NCBI GenBank assembly: GCA_039555135.1
Contig: CP114179.1
Span: 992,001 to 1,056,000, forward strand
DNA: 64,000 nucleotides
Direction of reading: 5' to 3'
Origin: Phycisphaeraceae bacterium D3-23
GTDB lineage: Bacteria; Planctomycetota; Phycisphaerae; Phycisphaerales; Phycisphaeraceae
The stretch's first letter is position 1. The number at the start of each line of letters is the position of its first letter. The position numbers were made by a program, and so were the translations under genes. The notes beneath the pieces were generated by a model. The model was not told the origin of the DNA and did no database searches. It saw only the letters and a list, made by a program, of their open reading frames with translations. Shown one piece after another: positions 17,419 through 28,900 of this stretch.

Positions 17419-18045
17419 ATGCGGCTACATGACGCCTTGGAACAGATCTCGGAGATCCGGCAGCAGGTCGGGCGGGCGGTGCTTTATCGTGGGCTGCGGT
17501 CGTCGGCGGTGACGGTCACGGCCGCGCTGGCTTGGGCGGGTGCGGCGGCACAGTCCGTCCTGGTGCCCGAGCCGATGCGCGACATGACCGGGTACATGGC
17601 GGTGTGGTTCGTCGTCGCGCTGGGCAGCGCCGGCGCGGTGGCGTGGGCGATGGTCAAGCGGTCACGCACCGGCGGGTCCAAGCTCGAACGCGAGCAGGCG
17701 CTCGAGGTCGCCGAACGGCTGAGCCCGGTGCTCGGCGTGGGCGCGTGGCTCACGGTCGTACTTGCATTGTGGTCGCGTGACCAGGTATGGATGCTGCCGG
17801 GGCTTTGGGCGGTGCTGTTTGGCTTGGGTGTGCTATCGATGCGGCGGATGCTGCCGCGTTTGATGATGGTGGTGGGGATGTACTACCTCGCGTCGGGGCT
17901 GATGTGTTTGGCCTGGGCGCAGGGGCCCTGGGCGCTGTCGCCCTGGGCGATGGCGTCGACGTTCGGCGTGGGCCAGGCATTGGCGGCGGGGGTGTTGTTC
18001 TGGACCTTGGAGCGGCCGGCGGTCGCGGAGCAGACCTGTGAATAA
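17419..18045 (+). CDS. multi-span membrane protein paired with a winged-helix regulator
   Basis: A 208-residue membrane protein, start ATG 17419 with GGAGGAGA at 17403-17410 (8-nt spacing). About six hydrophobic segments are visible (VTVTAALAWAGAAAQSVLV, MAVWFVVALGSAGAVAWAMV, LGVGAWLTVVLALW, LPGLWAVLFGLGVLSM, LMMVVGMYYLASGLMCLAWA, STFGVGQALAAGVLFW). No recognised catalytic motif. The last 8 nt overlap the start of the winged-helix gene, so they form an operon. Pairs of such a membrane protein with an HTH_34-type regulator recur in many bacteria with unknown physiological role; regulation of membrane or envelope state is a guess. Confidence 0.75.
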   Translation: MRLHDALEQISEIRQQVGRAVLYRGLRSSAVTVTAALAWAGAAAQSVLVPEPMRDMTGYMAVWFVVALGSAGAVAWAMVKRSRTGGSKLEREQALEVAERLSPVLGVGAWLTVVLALWSRDQVWMLPGLWAVLFGLGVLSMRRMLPRLMMVVGMYYLASGLMCLAWAQGPWALSPWAMASTFGVGQALAAGVLFWTLERPAVAEQTCE

Positions 18046-18436
18046 ACCCACCCCCCCCACCGATGATGAAGACCGCCGCTACGCCTACGACGGGCTCGAG
18101 CGTGTGATCCACGAGAAGGCCCGACTGGGCATCATGACCTCGCTGGTCACCCACCCCGCGGGGCTGGTGTTCACCGACCTCAAGCAGCTTGTCGGCCTGA
18201 CCGACGGCAACCTCAACCGCCACCTGGCCGTGCTCGAAGAGGCGGGCTTTGTCGAGCCCCACGCGGTCAAGGCGGCCCAGGGCCCCAAGCGCGGCCGGGG
18301 CAAACGCCCGACGCAGTACAAGCTCACCCGGCTTGGACGCAAACGCTTCCTCGACTATATCGGCCAGCTCGAGCAGGTCGTGCGCGACGCGGGGGAGGTT
18401 GCGCCGGCGACCAACGCGCGGCCGGCGAAGGCGTGA
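18038..18436 (+). CDS. winged-helix transcriptional regulator (HTH_34/MarR-like)
   Basis: A 132-residue protein starting at GTG 18038, inside the end of the preceding gene (8-nt overlap, translational coupling). The core ARLGIMTSLVTHPAGLVFTD--LVGLTDGNLNRHLAVLEEAGFVE is a winged helix of the type that reads DNA with the recognition helix near GLTDGNLNRHL. A basic wing rich in K/R/G (AAQGPKRGRGKRPTQYKLT) follows, and the C-terminal helix probably dimerises. The tail is Ala/Pro rich. It probably controls its own operon with the membrane protein; no operator palindrome was identified with confidence. Confidence 0.85.
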   Translation: MNKPTPPTDDEDRRYAYDGLERVIHEKARLGIMTSLVTHPAGLVFTDLKQLVGLTDGNLNRHLAVLEEAGFVEPHAVKAAQGPKRGRGKRPTQYKLTRLGRKRFLDYIGQLEQVVRDAGEVAPATNARPAKA

Positions 18437-18607
18437 AGACAGTACGTTGACGTCGCAGCAAGAGTGACTTGTTGAGCCTCACCCAACAGCCGTCGCGTTG
18501 TGTTGCTGATAGTGCAAATCGCACCACCCGTTGGGCGACGGCTAATCGAAGCGCAGGTCAAATGGATACGCCCGTATCAACGCAACGGCGCGTTGACGCT
18601 TTCGCGT

Positions 18608-19240
18608 TTACCCCACCGAGTCGTTCCCCGGCATTGACCCGCCCAACTGCTGCGCGGCCAGTTCGGCCTGCGCCGCGGCGTCGGCCAAGGGGCCGGCCGG
18701 CACGGTTGCAAACTCGTCGGGGTCGACGCTGAGCATCTGCATAATCTCGTCCACGGCGGTCGCATCTTCCTCGGCTGTCGGCTGCGGCGCGGTCTTAGCT
18801 GACTCCGCCTCAAAGCTGTCCATCGCGTCGGGCGCTGGGCTCGGCGGTTCGGGCGACTCGATACTGCTTACATAAGCCACGGGTGGCGCGGGCTCGGCGG
18901 CAGGTAGCATGGTGGGTGTATCGACCACTGCTTCCGGCGTCGAATTCAGACTCGGCAGAGGTGTGACGGCGGGCGTGGGCACCGCTTGGGCACAGCGCCC
19001 TACCGCGCTGGCCAGCATCGGCTCTTCCTGCGTCAGCGTATCGAGAATCTGCCCCATCTTCTGCTCGATCCCCGCCAGCGCCTCCTCGGCCAGCGCGACC
19101 TTGCCCTGCAGCTGGCTCACCTGTTGCCGGCCCAGCTCGATCGCTTCGCGGTACTGGTGGGCCTCGGTTTCGAGTGGCCCCAGCAGCGCATCGATGCGCT
19201 GGCCCAGGGTCGAATGCGTGGCGGGTGATGCGTCAGACAT
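18608..19240 (-). CDS. coiled-coil protein with Pro/Ala/Glu-rich tail, hypothetical
   Basis: A 210-residue soluble protein. ATG 19240 is used because it has GGAAG upstream and begins the ordered region; a frame extension to 19309 is likely spurious. Residues about 10-85 form a predicted coiled coil (heptad-like LGPLETEAHQYREAIELGRQ and QGKVALAEEALAGIEQKMGQ). The rest is low-complexity Pro/Ala/Glu/Asp with two short helical phrases near the C-terminus (VDEIMQMLSVDPDEF and ADAAAQAELAAQQLG). There is no signal peptide. I do not recognise a family. The TPR lipoprotein upstream is on the same strand, 125 nt away. Confidence 0.65.
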   Translation of the reverse strand: MSDASPATHSTLGQRIDALLGPLETEAHQYREAIELGRQQVSQLQGKVALAEEALAGIEQKMGQILDTLTQEEPMLASAVGRCAQAVPTPAVTPLPSLNSTPEAVVDTPTMLPAAEPAPPVAYVSSIESPEPPSPAPDAMDSFEAESAKTAPQPTAEEDATAVDEIMQMLSVDPDEFATVPAGPLADAAAQAELAAQQLGGSMPGNDSVG

Positions 19241-19365
19241 GGGCGCTTCCGGTATGGGCAAGAGCGGGCCGGGCAGTTTCCCGGTCCGCCACTCTACTGC
19301 CTTCGGCAAGCTGGGGCTGCTGCTTGAGTTGTGCCGCTATCGCAAGGTCCGAGAACCGGGCCGCG

Positions 19366-20382
19366 CTACTCTTTGCTGTAACGGGCGATGAGGTCGATGA
19401 TCATCGACTGGCTTCGATCGATCTCCAGGCTCGTGCGCCACTTGGCCAGGGCCCGGGCGCGCAGCGCATCGTCGTACTCGCCGCCTTCGAGATACATCGC
19501 CATGAGGCAAACGCCGGCCCCGTTGAGCGAGGCGAGGTCTTCGGGCTCGGTCTTGAGCGCTTCCATATAGGCGGCGAGCCCGTCCTCGAAGCGTGCTTGA
19601 CGGAACAGGACAAAGCCCAGGCGTTCGTACCCGATCGCGCCCGACTCGGTGCGGAGCGTGGCGCGGAGGACGTTTTCGGCACGCTGGTAGTTGCCCAGTT
19701 GGATATGCGCGTCGGCGAGGCCGAGCAGGATCGGCTCGGCCGGGTCGCCGAGCTCAAGGGTCTGGCGGAAGGCCTCGACCGCGCCGGTGTAGTCACCGAC
19801 GAGGGAGTACGCGGCGGCGAGGTTGGCCCAGGCGGCCTGGGACTCGGGGTCGAGCTCGGTCGCGCGCTGGGCGTAGGGGATCGCGGCCTCGGCGTCGCCG
19901 TGCTGGAGGTGGGCCGAACCCATATCGCGGTTGGCGGGGAAGCTGTTGGGACGGAGGACGAGCGCACGCTGGTAGGAGGCGATCGCGGCCTCGGTGAGCC
20001 CGTCGAGCTGGTTGGTCAGCCCGTAGAAGTAGCGGGCGTCGAAGTTATTGGGGTCGGTGAAGATCGCGTTACGGTAGGCGGCGGCGGCGCGGTCGTAGTC
20101 GCCCTGGGTCCGGAAGACGCCGCCGATGCCGAGGTGGGCGTCGGTGAGCTTGGGGTTCCGCTGAAGCGCCTGGGTGAATGCGTCGAGGGCTTCCTCGGTG
20201 TTGCCCTGCTCGGTGAGTGCCTGGCCTTCGTCGACCAGCGCCTCGGCCGCGGCCTGCTGCTGGGCCGAGATCGTGGGGGCGGGGGGCGTGCTGCCTGCGG
20301 GGAGTGAGCGCGGGCCCTGACAGCCCACCAGGGCGCAGGACATCGTGAGCGTGAGCAGGAAACGGGTCGGGTATAGTGGCAT
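19366..20382 (-). CDS. TPR-repeat lipoprotein
   Basis: A 338-residue lipoprotein. The ATG at 20382 gives MPLYPTRFLLTLTMSCALVGC, a lipobox (LVGC) at residues 17-20. From residue about 45 on, at least six tetratricopeptide repeats are readable, for example ALVDEGQALTEQGNTEEALD, AHLGIGGVFRTQGDYDRAAA, YFYGLTNQLDGLTEAAIASY, AWANLAAAYSLVGDYTGAVE and GLADAHIQLGNYQRAENVLR. TPR proteins are scaffolds for protein-protein contact; as a lipoprotein it would act at the periplasmic face of a membrane. A TATACT hexamer 60 nt upstream on this strand may be its promoter, in the gap shared with the divergent sulfatase gene. Confidence 0.85.
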   Translation of the reverse strand: MPLYPTRFLLTLTMSCALVGCQGPRSLPAGSTPPAPTISAQQQAAAEALVDEGQALTEQGNTEEALDAFTQALQRNPKLTDAHLGIGGVFRTQGDYDRAAAAYRNAIFTDPNNFDARYFYGLTNQLDGLTEAAIASYQRALVLRPNSFPANRDMGSAHLQHGDAEAAIPYAQRATELDPESQAAWANLAAAYSLVGDYTGAVEAFRQTLELGDPAEPILLGLADAHIQLGNYQRAENVLRATLRTESGAIGYERLGFVLFRQARFEDGLAAYMEALKTEPEDLASLNGAGVCLMAMYLEGGEYDDALRARALAKWRTSLEIDRSQSMIIDLIARYSKE

Positions 20383-20441
20383 GGATCGCGTTCTTTCTTT
20401 GTCGCCGCGGCATCGAGCCGTGACGCCCCTGAGTGTCCCTA

Positions 20442-20447
20442 GAGTAT
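20442..20447 (-). promoter_or_regulatory. -10 element (TATACT) of the TPR lipoprotein gene
   Basis: On the minus strand TATACT lies about 60 nt before the ATG at 20382, in the divergent gap with the sulfatase gene. No convincing -35 was found. Confidence 0.35.
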
Positions 20448-20495
20448 AGGACACCCGCCGGCCTCTACCAGCGACCATCGACACAAGGAACTCCC

Positions 20496-22655
<2,160 letters not shown>

Positions 22656-22698
22656 AAAACTGCGACCCACACCAACTACAACTTTCCGGGAACCACCC

Positions 22699-23643
22699 AT
22701 GTCCAACGCCACCGCGCTCTTCTACCGACACTCGGGTAAGTTCCCGCCCTACGCCCCGTTCATGATCCTCGGCGGCGGGCTCGTCACCGGCGTCCTCGGC
22801 GGCATGGCCTACGGCATCATCGACTGGCTCGTCCCGTTCATCTACATCCTCATCCTCGCGACGCTCGGCCTGGGCTTTGGCCAAGCCATCGTCGTCTACC
22901 AACTTTTCCGCCTCGCGAAGATCCGAAACCTCCCCGTCGCCGCAGTCTGCGGGCTGGGCAGCGGGCTATTCGCCTGGTACGGCTCGTGGATCGGCTGGAT
23001 CTACGCCGGAAGCGACTGGACCCTGCTCACCTTCAACCCCGTCGAGATCGTCGACATCGCAAGATTCACCGCCGAGACCGGCACCTGGGGCATGTCGTCG
23101 GGCGACCCCGTCACCGGGGGGTTCCTCTACGCCTTCTGGTTCGTCGAGGCCGCGATCATCGTCGTGCCCTCGGCGCTGGTCGCGCACACCAAGTTCGCCG
23201 CCCTGCCCTACAACGAACGCGCCCAGGCCTGGGCAGACGACACCGCCTCGCTCCCCCCGCTCATGCCGCTCAGCGACCCGGAACGCGCCGCGCTCAAACA
23301 GGGCCTCGCCCAGGGCGACTTCGGCACGCTCGTGCAGCTCAGGCCCCTCGAATTCAACAGCGACGTCTTCACCACCATCACCTTCCGCAGCGTCCCGGAC
23401 TTCGACGACGAGCAGTTCATGTCCATCAAAGCCATGACCACCTCCGTCGACTCTAACGGCAAACTCACGGTCAAAGCCAAGCCGATCATCACCAACATGA
23501 TCGTCGACAAAGAGTCCCGCCAGTTGATCCAGGAGATCTACGCGGAGCCCGAAGCGGAGGAGGGCGCTCAATGGGTTAACGAAGCCGATCCCGCCGACGG
23601 GGACGTAGACGACGCGAACGGTTCAGTTCTTCCCAGGAGCTAG
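22699..23643 (+). CDS. membrane protein of unknown function
   Basis: A 314-residue protein with four or five spans in the first 180 residues (APFMILGGGLVTGVLGGMAY, LVPFIYILILATLGLGFGQA, LPVAAVCGLGSGLFAWYG, AFWFVEAAIIVVPSALV) and a soluble C-terminal half rich in acidic residues. ATG 22699 (MSNATALFY) is preferred over an earlier frame start at 22588 that lies within the sulfatase gene. It follows the sulfatase by 43 nt and precedes the cytochrome-like gene by 2 nt, so it belongs to the same transcription unit. I recognise no family; a structural or transport role beside the cytochrome is only a guess. Confidence 0.72.
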   Translation: MSNATALFYRHSGKFPPYAPFMILGGGLVTGVLGGMAYGIIDWLVPFIYILILATLGLGFGQAIVVYQLFRLAKIRNLPVAAVCGLGSGLFAWYGSWIGWIYAGSDWTLLTFNPVEIVDIARFTAETGTWGMSSGDPVTGGFLYAFWFVEAAIIVVPSALVAHTKFAALPYNERAQAWADDTASLPPLMPLSDPERAALKQGLAQGDFGTLVQLRPLEFNSDVFTTITFRSVPDFDDEQFMSIKAMTTSVDSNGKLTVKAKPIITNMIVDKESRQLIQEIYAEPEAEEGAQWVNEADPADGDVDDANGSVLPRS

Positions 23644-23645
23644 TC

Positions 23646-24287
23646 ATGCGTGGAATGCAGAGGTTTGGGGCGATCGCACTGGTGTTCGGGCTCCTCGCGG
23701 GGTGTTCGGGCGGCGACCCGGCGGCGGAGCAACCGCCCGGCCCGGACGAGGCGCGCCTTGTCGAAAACGCCGAACCGGGAACTGCGACCGACCTCGACAG
23801 CGCGGCCTTGTGGGCCGACGCGCTCATCGCCGCTGCCACCCACTGGGAGGCCACGACCCCGCGGCCGGTCGCCATCACCGCCGCCGAGGCCGCGCTGTGC
23901 CGTGAAACCCGCCCCGCCTCCGTCTACGGCCCCCACGGCCGACACGCCTACTGGGTCCGCGTCAACCCCGACGGCGCAGCGGCCTTTGCCGCGTTGGACA
24001 CCATGCCGGTCGGAAGCGTCATCGTCAAAGAAAAACACTACTTCGCCGAGCAAGCCCAGACCCACGCCACCCCCACCGCGCTGGGCGTCATGATCAAACG
24101 CGCGCCCGGCTATGACCCCGACCACGGCGACTGGGAGTACGCCTACATCACCCTCGACGCCGACGGCGCAGCCGATCAAATCACACGCGGGCAGATCGCC
24201 ACCTGTATCGATTGCCACACGAACAACGCCCGGCACGACTACCTCTACCGAAACTACCTGGACAGCTCGATCCCGCGATTGGAATGA
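23646..24287 (+). CDS. cytochrome P460-like lipoprotein with one c-type heme site
   Basis: A 213-residue lipoprotein. AGGAG at 23634-23638 sets the ATG at 23646, and the lipobox is LLAGC with Cys20. The body has W-x-R-V-N-P-D and the phrase VGSVIVKEKHYFAE followed by GVMIKRAPGYDPDHGDWEYAY, a hallmark of the cytochrome P460 / P460-like fold. The single heme-binding motif C187-I-D-C190-H191 lies close to the C-terminus. P460 proteins in nitrifiers oxidise hydroxylamine using a cross-linked heme; in most heterotrophs the related domain has unknown activity. Transcribed with the membrane protein just upstream (2-nt gap). Confidence 0.8.
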   Translation: MRGMQRFGAIALVFGLLAGCSGGDPAAEQPPGPDEARLVENAEPGTATDLDSAALWADALIAAATHWEATTPRPVAITAAEAALCRETRPASVYGPHGRHAYWVRVNPDGAAAFAALDTMPVGSVIVKEKHYFAEQAQTHATPTALGVMIKRAPGYDPDHGDWEYAYITLDADGAADQITRGQIATCIDCHTNNARHDYLYRNYLDSSIPRLE

Positions 24288-24366
24288 TCCAAGTGCCTGT
24301 GGGTAGTGCTCGCAAACAACGGTGTGGCGTGCAAACATGACGACATGAAGTATGTCCATGTGTCGG

Positions 24367-25779
24367 TCAGTGCCCAGCCGCGAGCGTCCCCAGGCGGGGC
24401 GTCAGCTTCGCAAGCAGCGCGGCGAGGGTCGCCTCATCTTTCGCCTCGGCGTTGAGTCGCAGCAGCGGCTCGGTGTTGCTTGCGCGGACGTTGAACCACC
24501 AGCCGCCGCCCTCGACCACGTCGCTGCCGCTGGACCAGCAGTCCACCGTCACGCCGTCGAGGTCGTCGACCAGGTCCGCGCCTTGGCCGAAGTCCGACTT
24601 GAGCGACGCGAGCACGGCGTCTTTGTCGTCGCAGGTGTAGTTGCGTTCGCCCGATTGCGGGTACTTGCGGAACGGCGCGATGAGGTCGCTGAGTTTGGCG
24701 TCCGTGCCGCCGAGCATGCCCAGCGCGACCGCCAGCAGGATCGCGCCCGAGTCGGCGAAGCTGTTGTCCTTGAAGTAGAAGTGGCCCGACAGCTCGCCGC
24801 CGAAGCTGCCGCCGCATTCGCGCAGGGCCTGCTTGATGTTGACGTGGCCGACCTTGCTGCGCACGGGTTTCACACCCAGCGCATCGATCGTCTCTTCGAC
24901 GACCTTGGAGCTGCGCAGGTCGTAGACGACGGGACCGCCGGGGTGCATCGTCACAAACGCCTGGGCCAGCAGCGCCGTCAGATGGTCGCAGCCGCAGAGC
25001 TCGCCCTGGTCATCGACCAGCATGCAGCGGTCCGCGTCGCCATCGAAGCACGCGCCAAGATCGCAGCCGTGCTCGCGCACACCGTCCTGCGTCGGCACCA
25101 TGTTCTCTTCTACGAGCGGGTTGGGCTCGTGCGCCCATTGGTCGGTGTACGTGTCGTTCACAGCGATCACTTCGAGGTTCTCGATCCCGCGGAAGACCTT
25201 GTCGAGCAGCGTTGTGCCCATGCCGTTGGAGCAGTCGACAAAGAGCTTGACGGGCTTGGGCAGCGCGGGCTTGAGGAACGAGCGGATGTGGTCGGCGTAG
25301 TAGTCCCAGATGTCGTGGCTGCTCAGCTTGCCGACCGGCTCGGGGCACGACTTGTCGCCGTCCTCGAGCCCCTGCGCGGTGTCGCGGATCGTTTCGAGCC
25401 CGCTGCCCATCCCGATCGGCTTGGCGCCGGCCCGGCTGATCTTGAAGCCGATGTACTCGATCGGGTTGTGGCTCGCCGTACACTGCACGCCGCCGACGGC
25501 ATTGAGGTGCGGGATCGCGAAGTACTGCACGGAGGTGTCGCACTTGCCGACGTCGACGACGTCCATCCCCGCTGCGCGGAGGCCGGAGATCAGCGCCCCC
25601 GCCATCGACGGCGCGGCCGGCCGGTGGTCGCGCGAGACGACGACCTTGCCGGGCTTGCCGCCGTTTTCTTTCTTGAGGAGTTCGGCGGTGGCGTAGCCGA
25701 CCTTCCAGGCCTCGTCTTCGCCCAGCGGCTCGGGGTAGAGGGCGCGGACGTCGTAGGCCTTGAATACTTTGGAGATCAT
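24367..25779 (-). CDS. phosphomannomutase/phosphoglucomutase
   Basis: A 470-residue alpha-D-phosphohexomutase that interconverts hexose-1- and hexose-6-phosphates. The first residues ISKVFKAYDVRALYPEPL are typical. The phosphoserine loop is in QCTASHNP (Ser of TASHNP), the metal loop is FDGDADRC, the sugar loop is GGELSGHFYF, and the phosphate-binding loop is VRASNTEPLLRL near the end. ATG 25779 gives the family length; a frame extension to 26085 would invade the divergent gene. Products feed cell-wall sugar nucleotides, LPS-type glycans and trehalose/glycogen metabolism, matching waaA and the trehalose operon nearby. Confidence 0.93.
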   Translation of the reverse strand: MISKVFKAYDVRALYPEPLGEDEAWKVGYATAELLKKENGGKPGKVVVSRDHRPAAPSMAGALISGLRAAGMDVVDVGKCDTSVQYFAIPHLNAVGGVQCTASHNPIEYIGFKISRAGAKPIGMGSGLETIRDTAQGLEDGDKSCPEPVGKLSSHDIWDYYADHIRSFLKPALPKPVKLFVDCSNGMGTTLLDKVFRGIENLEVIAVNDTYTDQWAHEPNPLVEENMVPTQDGVREHGCDLGACFDGDADRCMLVDDQGELCGCDHLTALLAQAFVTMHPGGPVVYDLRSSKVVEETIDALGVKPVRSKVGHVNIKQALRECGGSFGGELSGHFYFKDNSFADSGAILLAVALGMLGGTDAKLSDLIAPFRKYPQSGERNYTCDDKDAVLASLKSDFGQGADLVDDLDGVTVDCWSSGSDVVEGGGWWFNVRASNTEPLLRLNAEAKDEATLAALLAKLTPRLGTLAAGH

Positions 25780-25863
25780 GGTGTCGCTCGTGAGTTGGGG
25801 TCGAAACGTGGACTCCGCGATGATAACGGCTTGATCCGGCGTTGTGGCGGTACTAACGAATTG

Positions 25864-25892
25864 AATAGCCGCATTGCAACGCAATGCCGGGG
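25864..25892. repeat. dispersed repeat family C, copy 1
   Basis: Starts aatagccgcattgc and has the partly complementary second half gcaatgccgggg. It aligns with copies at 31820, 38789 and 58815. It lies just left of a family B palindrome. Confidence 0.6.
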
Positions 25893-25898
25893 ACTTCA

Positions 25899-25930
25899 TA
25901 AAGCCCGGCCATGGCCATGGCCGGGCTTTA
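25899..25930. repeat. perfect 32-bp palindrome, family B copy 1
   Basis: Each half is taaagcccggccatgg or its complement, with no loop. Same family as 45212-45243 and 55512-55541. It immediately precedes the -10 element of the next gene. Confidence 0.85.
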
Positions 25931-25936
25931 GACGGG

Positions 25937-25942
25937 TACAAT
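25937..25942 (+). promoter_or_regulatory. -10 element (TACAAT) for a probable leaderless transcript
   Basis: TACAAT ends exactly 6 nt before the ATG at 25949, so transcription would begin at or next to the start codon. There is no Shine-Dalgarno. One of seven such cases in the window. Confidence 0.6.
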
Positions 25943-25948
25943 GCCGCG

Positions 25949-28900
25949 ATGGAAAGACGCACCGTTGTTGTCGGCGCAGCGTTCGGGGCCGCCGCCCTCG
26001 TGCTGTCCGCGTCGATCTTCCTGGGCCCCCCCGCCGGGACACAGGACATCCAGGGCCCCGACGGCGAAAGCATCGGCGCGGCCATGCCCCGACACCGCCC
26101 CGGCGAAGACGCCGGCGTCCCCGGCTACAGCGCCGAGGGCGGCGGGTACGAGGTCTTCGAACTCGTCGGCGATAACAAGGCACGCATCACCCTCCTCGAC
26201 GCCGACAGCGCCAGCACCCAAGGCCAGGGCATCACCCACTTCATGAGGCCCCGCTTCCAGATCATCACCACCGAGTTCGCCACCACGCAGGTCGGTATCG
26301 ATGACCAAGGCGAGCCCATCCTAAAACGCGGCGCCCCCATCGGCGGACAGGCCATGATCCTCTCCGCCGACGCCGCCGAGATGGAGATGGACGGCAACAA
26401 CCCCCAGCGCGGCGTGTTCCAGGGCAACGTCGTCGTCACCCTCCTCAAGGCCGAAGGCCAGGCCGTCATCCTCGACCCCGCCGACCCGCGCTACCCCCTC
26501 GTCAACGAGGTCCAACGCGTCTACATCGACGGCGACGCACGCTTCGGGCTCGACACCAACGAGGTCCGCAGCAACGCCCCCGTCCACGTCACCTCCGCCC
26601 AAGCCGACTTCTTCGGCATCGGGCTCGTGCTCAAGTACAACACCGCCCGCGAACGCATCGAGCAGCTCGTCGTCCGCGAGGGCCGGTACCTGATGTTCAA
26701 CCCCGACGCGCAGTCGCCGACCGCGGCAGGCAGTGACGCGCCGGGCGCTGACGGACCACCCAACGGACAGGGCTCGGCCGACTCTGACGAGCCCGACCAC
26801 CCGCTGGGCCCGAGCCAGTTCTACATCGCCACGTTCTACGACGACATCATCGTCCGTGACACCGACCGCGCGCTGCTCGAAGGCGACGAGCTCAACATAA
26901 GGTTCTCGCTAGGCAGGGAGGCCGTCGAGCCCGAGCCCGTCCGCCCCGCCACCGAGCCAGTGGACGCGGATCGCGCCACCGGCTTCGCGCCGCTCGCGCC
27001 CCCGATCCCCGGCATGCGCCTCGCGCAGGCCGACACCAACACGCTGCCCCCCCTGCCCCCGCCCTTCAACCCCGACCTCGTCCCGCCGATCAACCAAGGC
27101 CGGTCGCTCTACACCGCCGCGCCACACGAAGGCGTCCTCATCACCTGGACCGGCGCGCTGCGTCTGGTCCCGCTCAACGAGCAGCCCGAAGAACTCGAAG
27201 ACGACAAAGATATCGCCATCGCGCTTCAAGGCGAACACGCCTACGCCCAGGCCATGCGCGACGGCAAGGCCCACCGCATCGAGGGCACCTCCCTCCGCTA
27301 CCTCGTCTCATCGCAAGAAGTCTTCGCGCAGGGCAACGAAAACCGCCCCATCACGATCATCTCCACCGAGGCCGGCACGCTCACCGGCGGCGAGCTCGTC
27401 GTCAACATCCCCCAGGGCACCGCCACCATCCTCGGCCCGGGCACGCTCACCCAAAACCCCGACGACGATGGCAAACAACTCACCCTCGCCTGGACCGACC
27501 GCGTCGATCTCGAACTGTTCTTGAAAGAGCCCGACGGCGAAGCGGTCGCAGACGACGGCCGCGGCATCTCGGGCCAATCGCAGATCGCCGGCATCCGCAC
27601 CGCGACGTTCGTCGGCGACGTCACCGCCGACCACCCCGACTTCGACCTCGAAGCCGAGCAGCTCGCCGTCGATTTTCTACGCCCCGACGAAGCCGCCGGC
27701 GTCAAGAACGACCCGACCCGCATCCAGGCCAGCGTCGACGTCACCGTCCGCGCCCAAGGCGACGCCCCCGACGAACAGTTCGCCATCGGCACCCAGTCCC
27801 TCACCATCACGCTCGGCCACGACACCGACGGCGAGGTCTACGCCAAGTCCATGCGCGCCCTCGCCGACGTCGTGATCACCCGGCCCGGGTCGACGCTCAC
27901 CTGCCACCGCGTCGACGTCGCCTTCGCCCTGCCCAGCGAGACCGAGCCCCCGGAAGCCGAAGACGCAACGCGCAACGCACGCTACGCGCAGGTCCAACAG
28001 ATCGTCGCCGTCGGTGATGTCCGCGCGGAGATCGAAGAACAAGGCAACACCATCAACCTCGCCGCCGACCACCTGCTCGCCGATGTCGATGCCGACCGGC
28101 TGACGCTCTACGCCACCGAAGAAGGCGCGCTCGCCGAGGTGATCGATGTCAACGAAGACCGCTTCCTGCGCGGCCGACACATCGTCATGGACGACCAGGC
28201 CCAGGTCGTCCGCGTCGAAGGGCCCGGCACCCTCGCCGCCCGCATGGAAGACCCCGACCAGCCCGGCAACCCGCAGGCCAACATGACCATCGACTGGCAA
28301 CGCGCGATGCGCTTCAACAACGCCACCGGCAAGGCCGAGTTCCACGGCGGCGTCGCGGCCGTCACACGACGCACCGCCGACACCACCGACATGACCTGCG
28401 ACGATCTCGAAGTCTGGTTCACCCAGACCAAGGACGTAGACGCAGACGCGGGCGATGAAAACGCCTTGCATGCCGCCGAAAACGATGCACCAGACGCCGC
28501 CCCCGGCGAAGACGAGACCGACCTGACTAACGCCATCGACGCGACCGGCCGCGACGTCCGCCGCGCCGTCGCGACCGGCGAGGTCCGCTTCGTCGCCGCC
28601 ACCCGCGCCGCCGAGCAGCCCGACAAACCCCATAGCCGCGTCACCATCACCGGCCCGCAGCTCATCTTCACCAACGACGCCCTCGACGCACAGGGCGGCG
28701 ACCTGCCCGACCCCGTCGAGACCGTCGTCGTCAACGGCCCGGGCACGATGCTCATCGAAGACTACACGCCCGAAGACCCCGCCGACGAAACCGACCGCGC
28801 GGCAGAAGGTTCCGGGGGCGACCCCATCGCGTTCACCGGCAAAGGCCAGACCGCGTTCCTCTGGCAAGAGAGCATGGAACTCGACGCCCGCGCCAACACC

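Noticed and set aside
18488-18543. Riboswitch or small RNA in the gap after the winged-helix gene
   Set aside because: Only a 9-bp agccgtcgc/gcgacggct pairing across about 38 nt is seen, with no conserved core or T tract.
25899-25930. Family B palindromes as intrinsic terminators
   Set aside because: They are loopless and only three Ts end the arm; the 25899 copy lies directly before a promoter rather than after a gene in the same direction.
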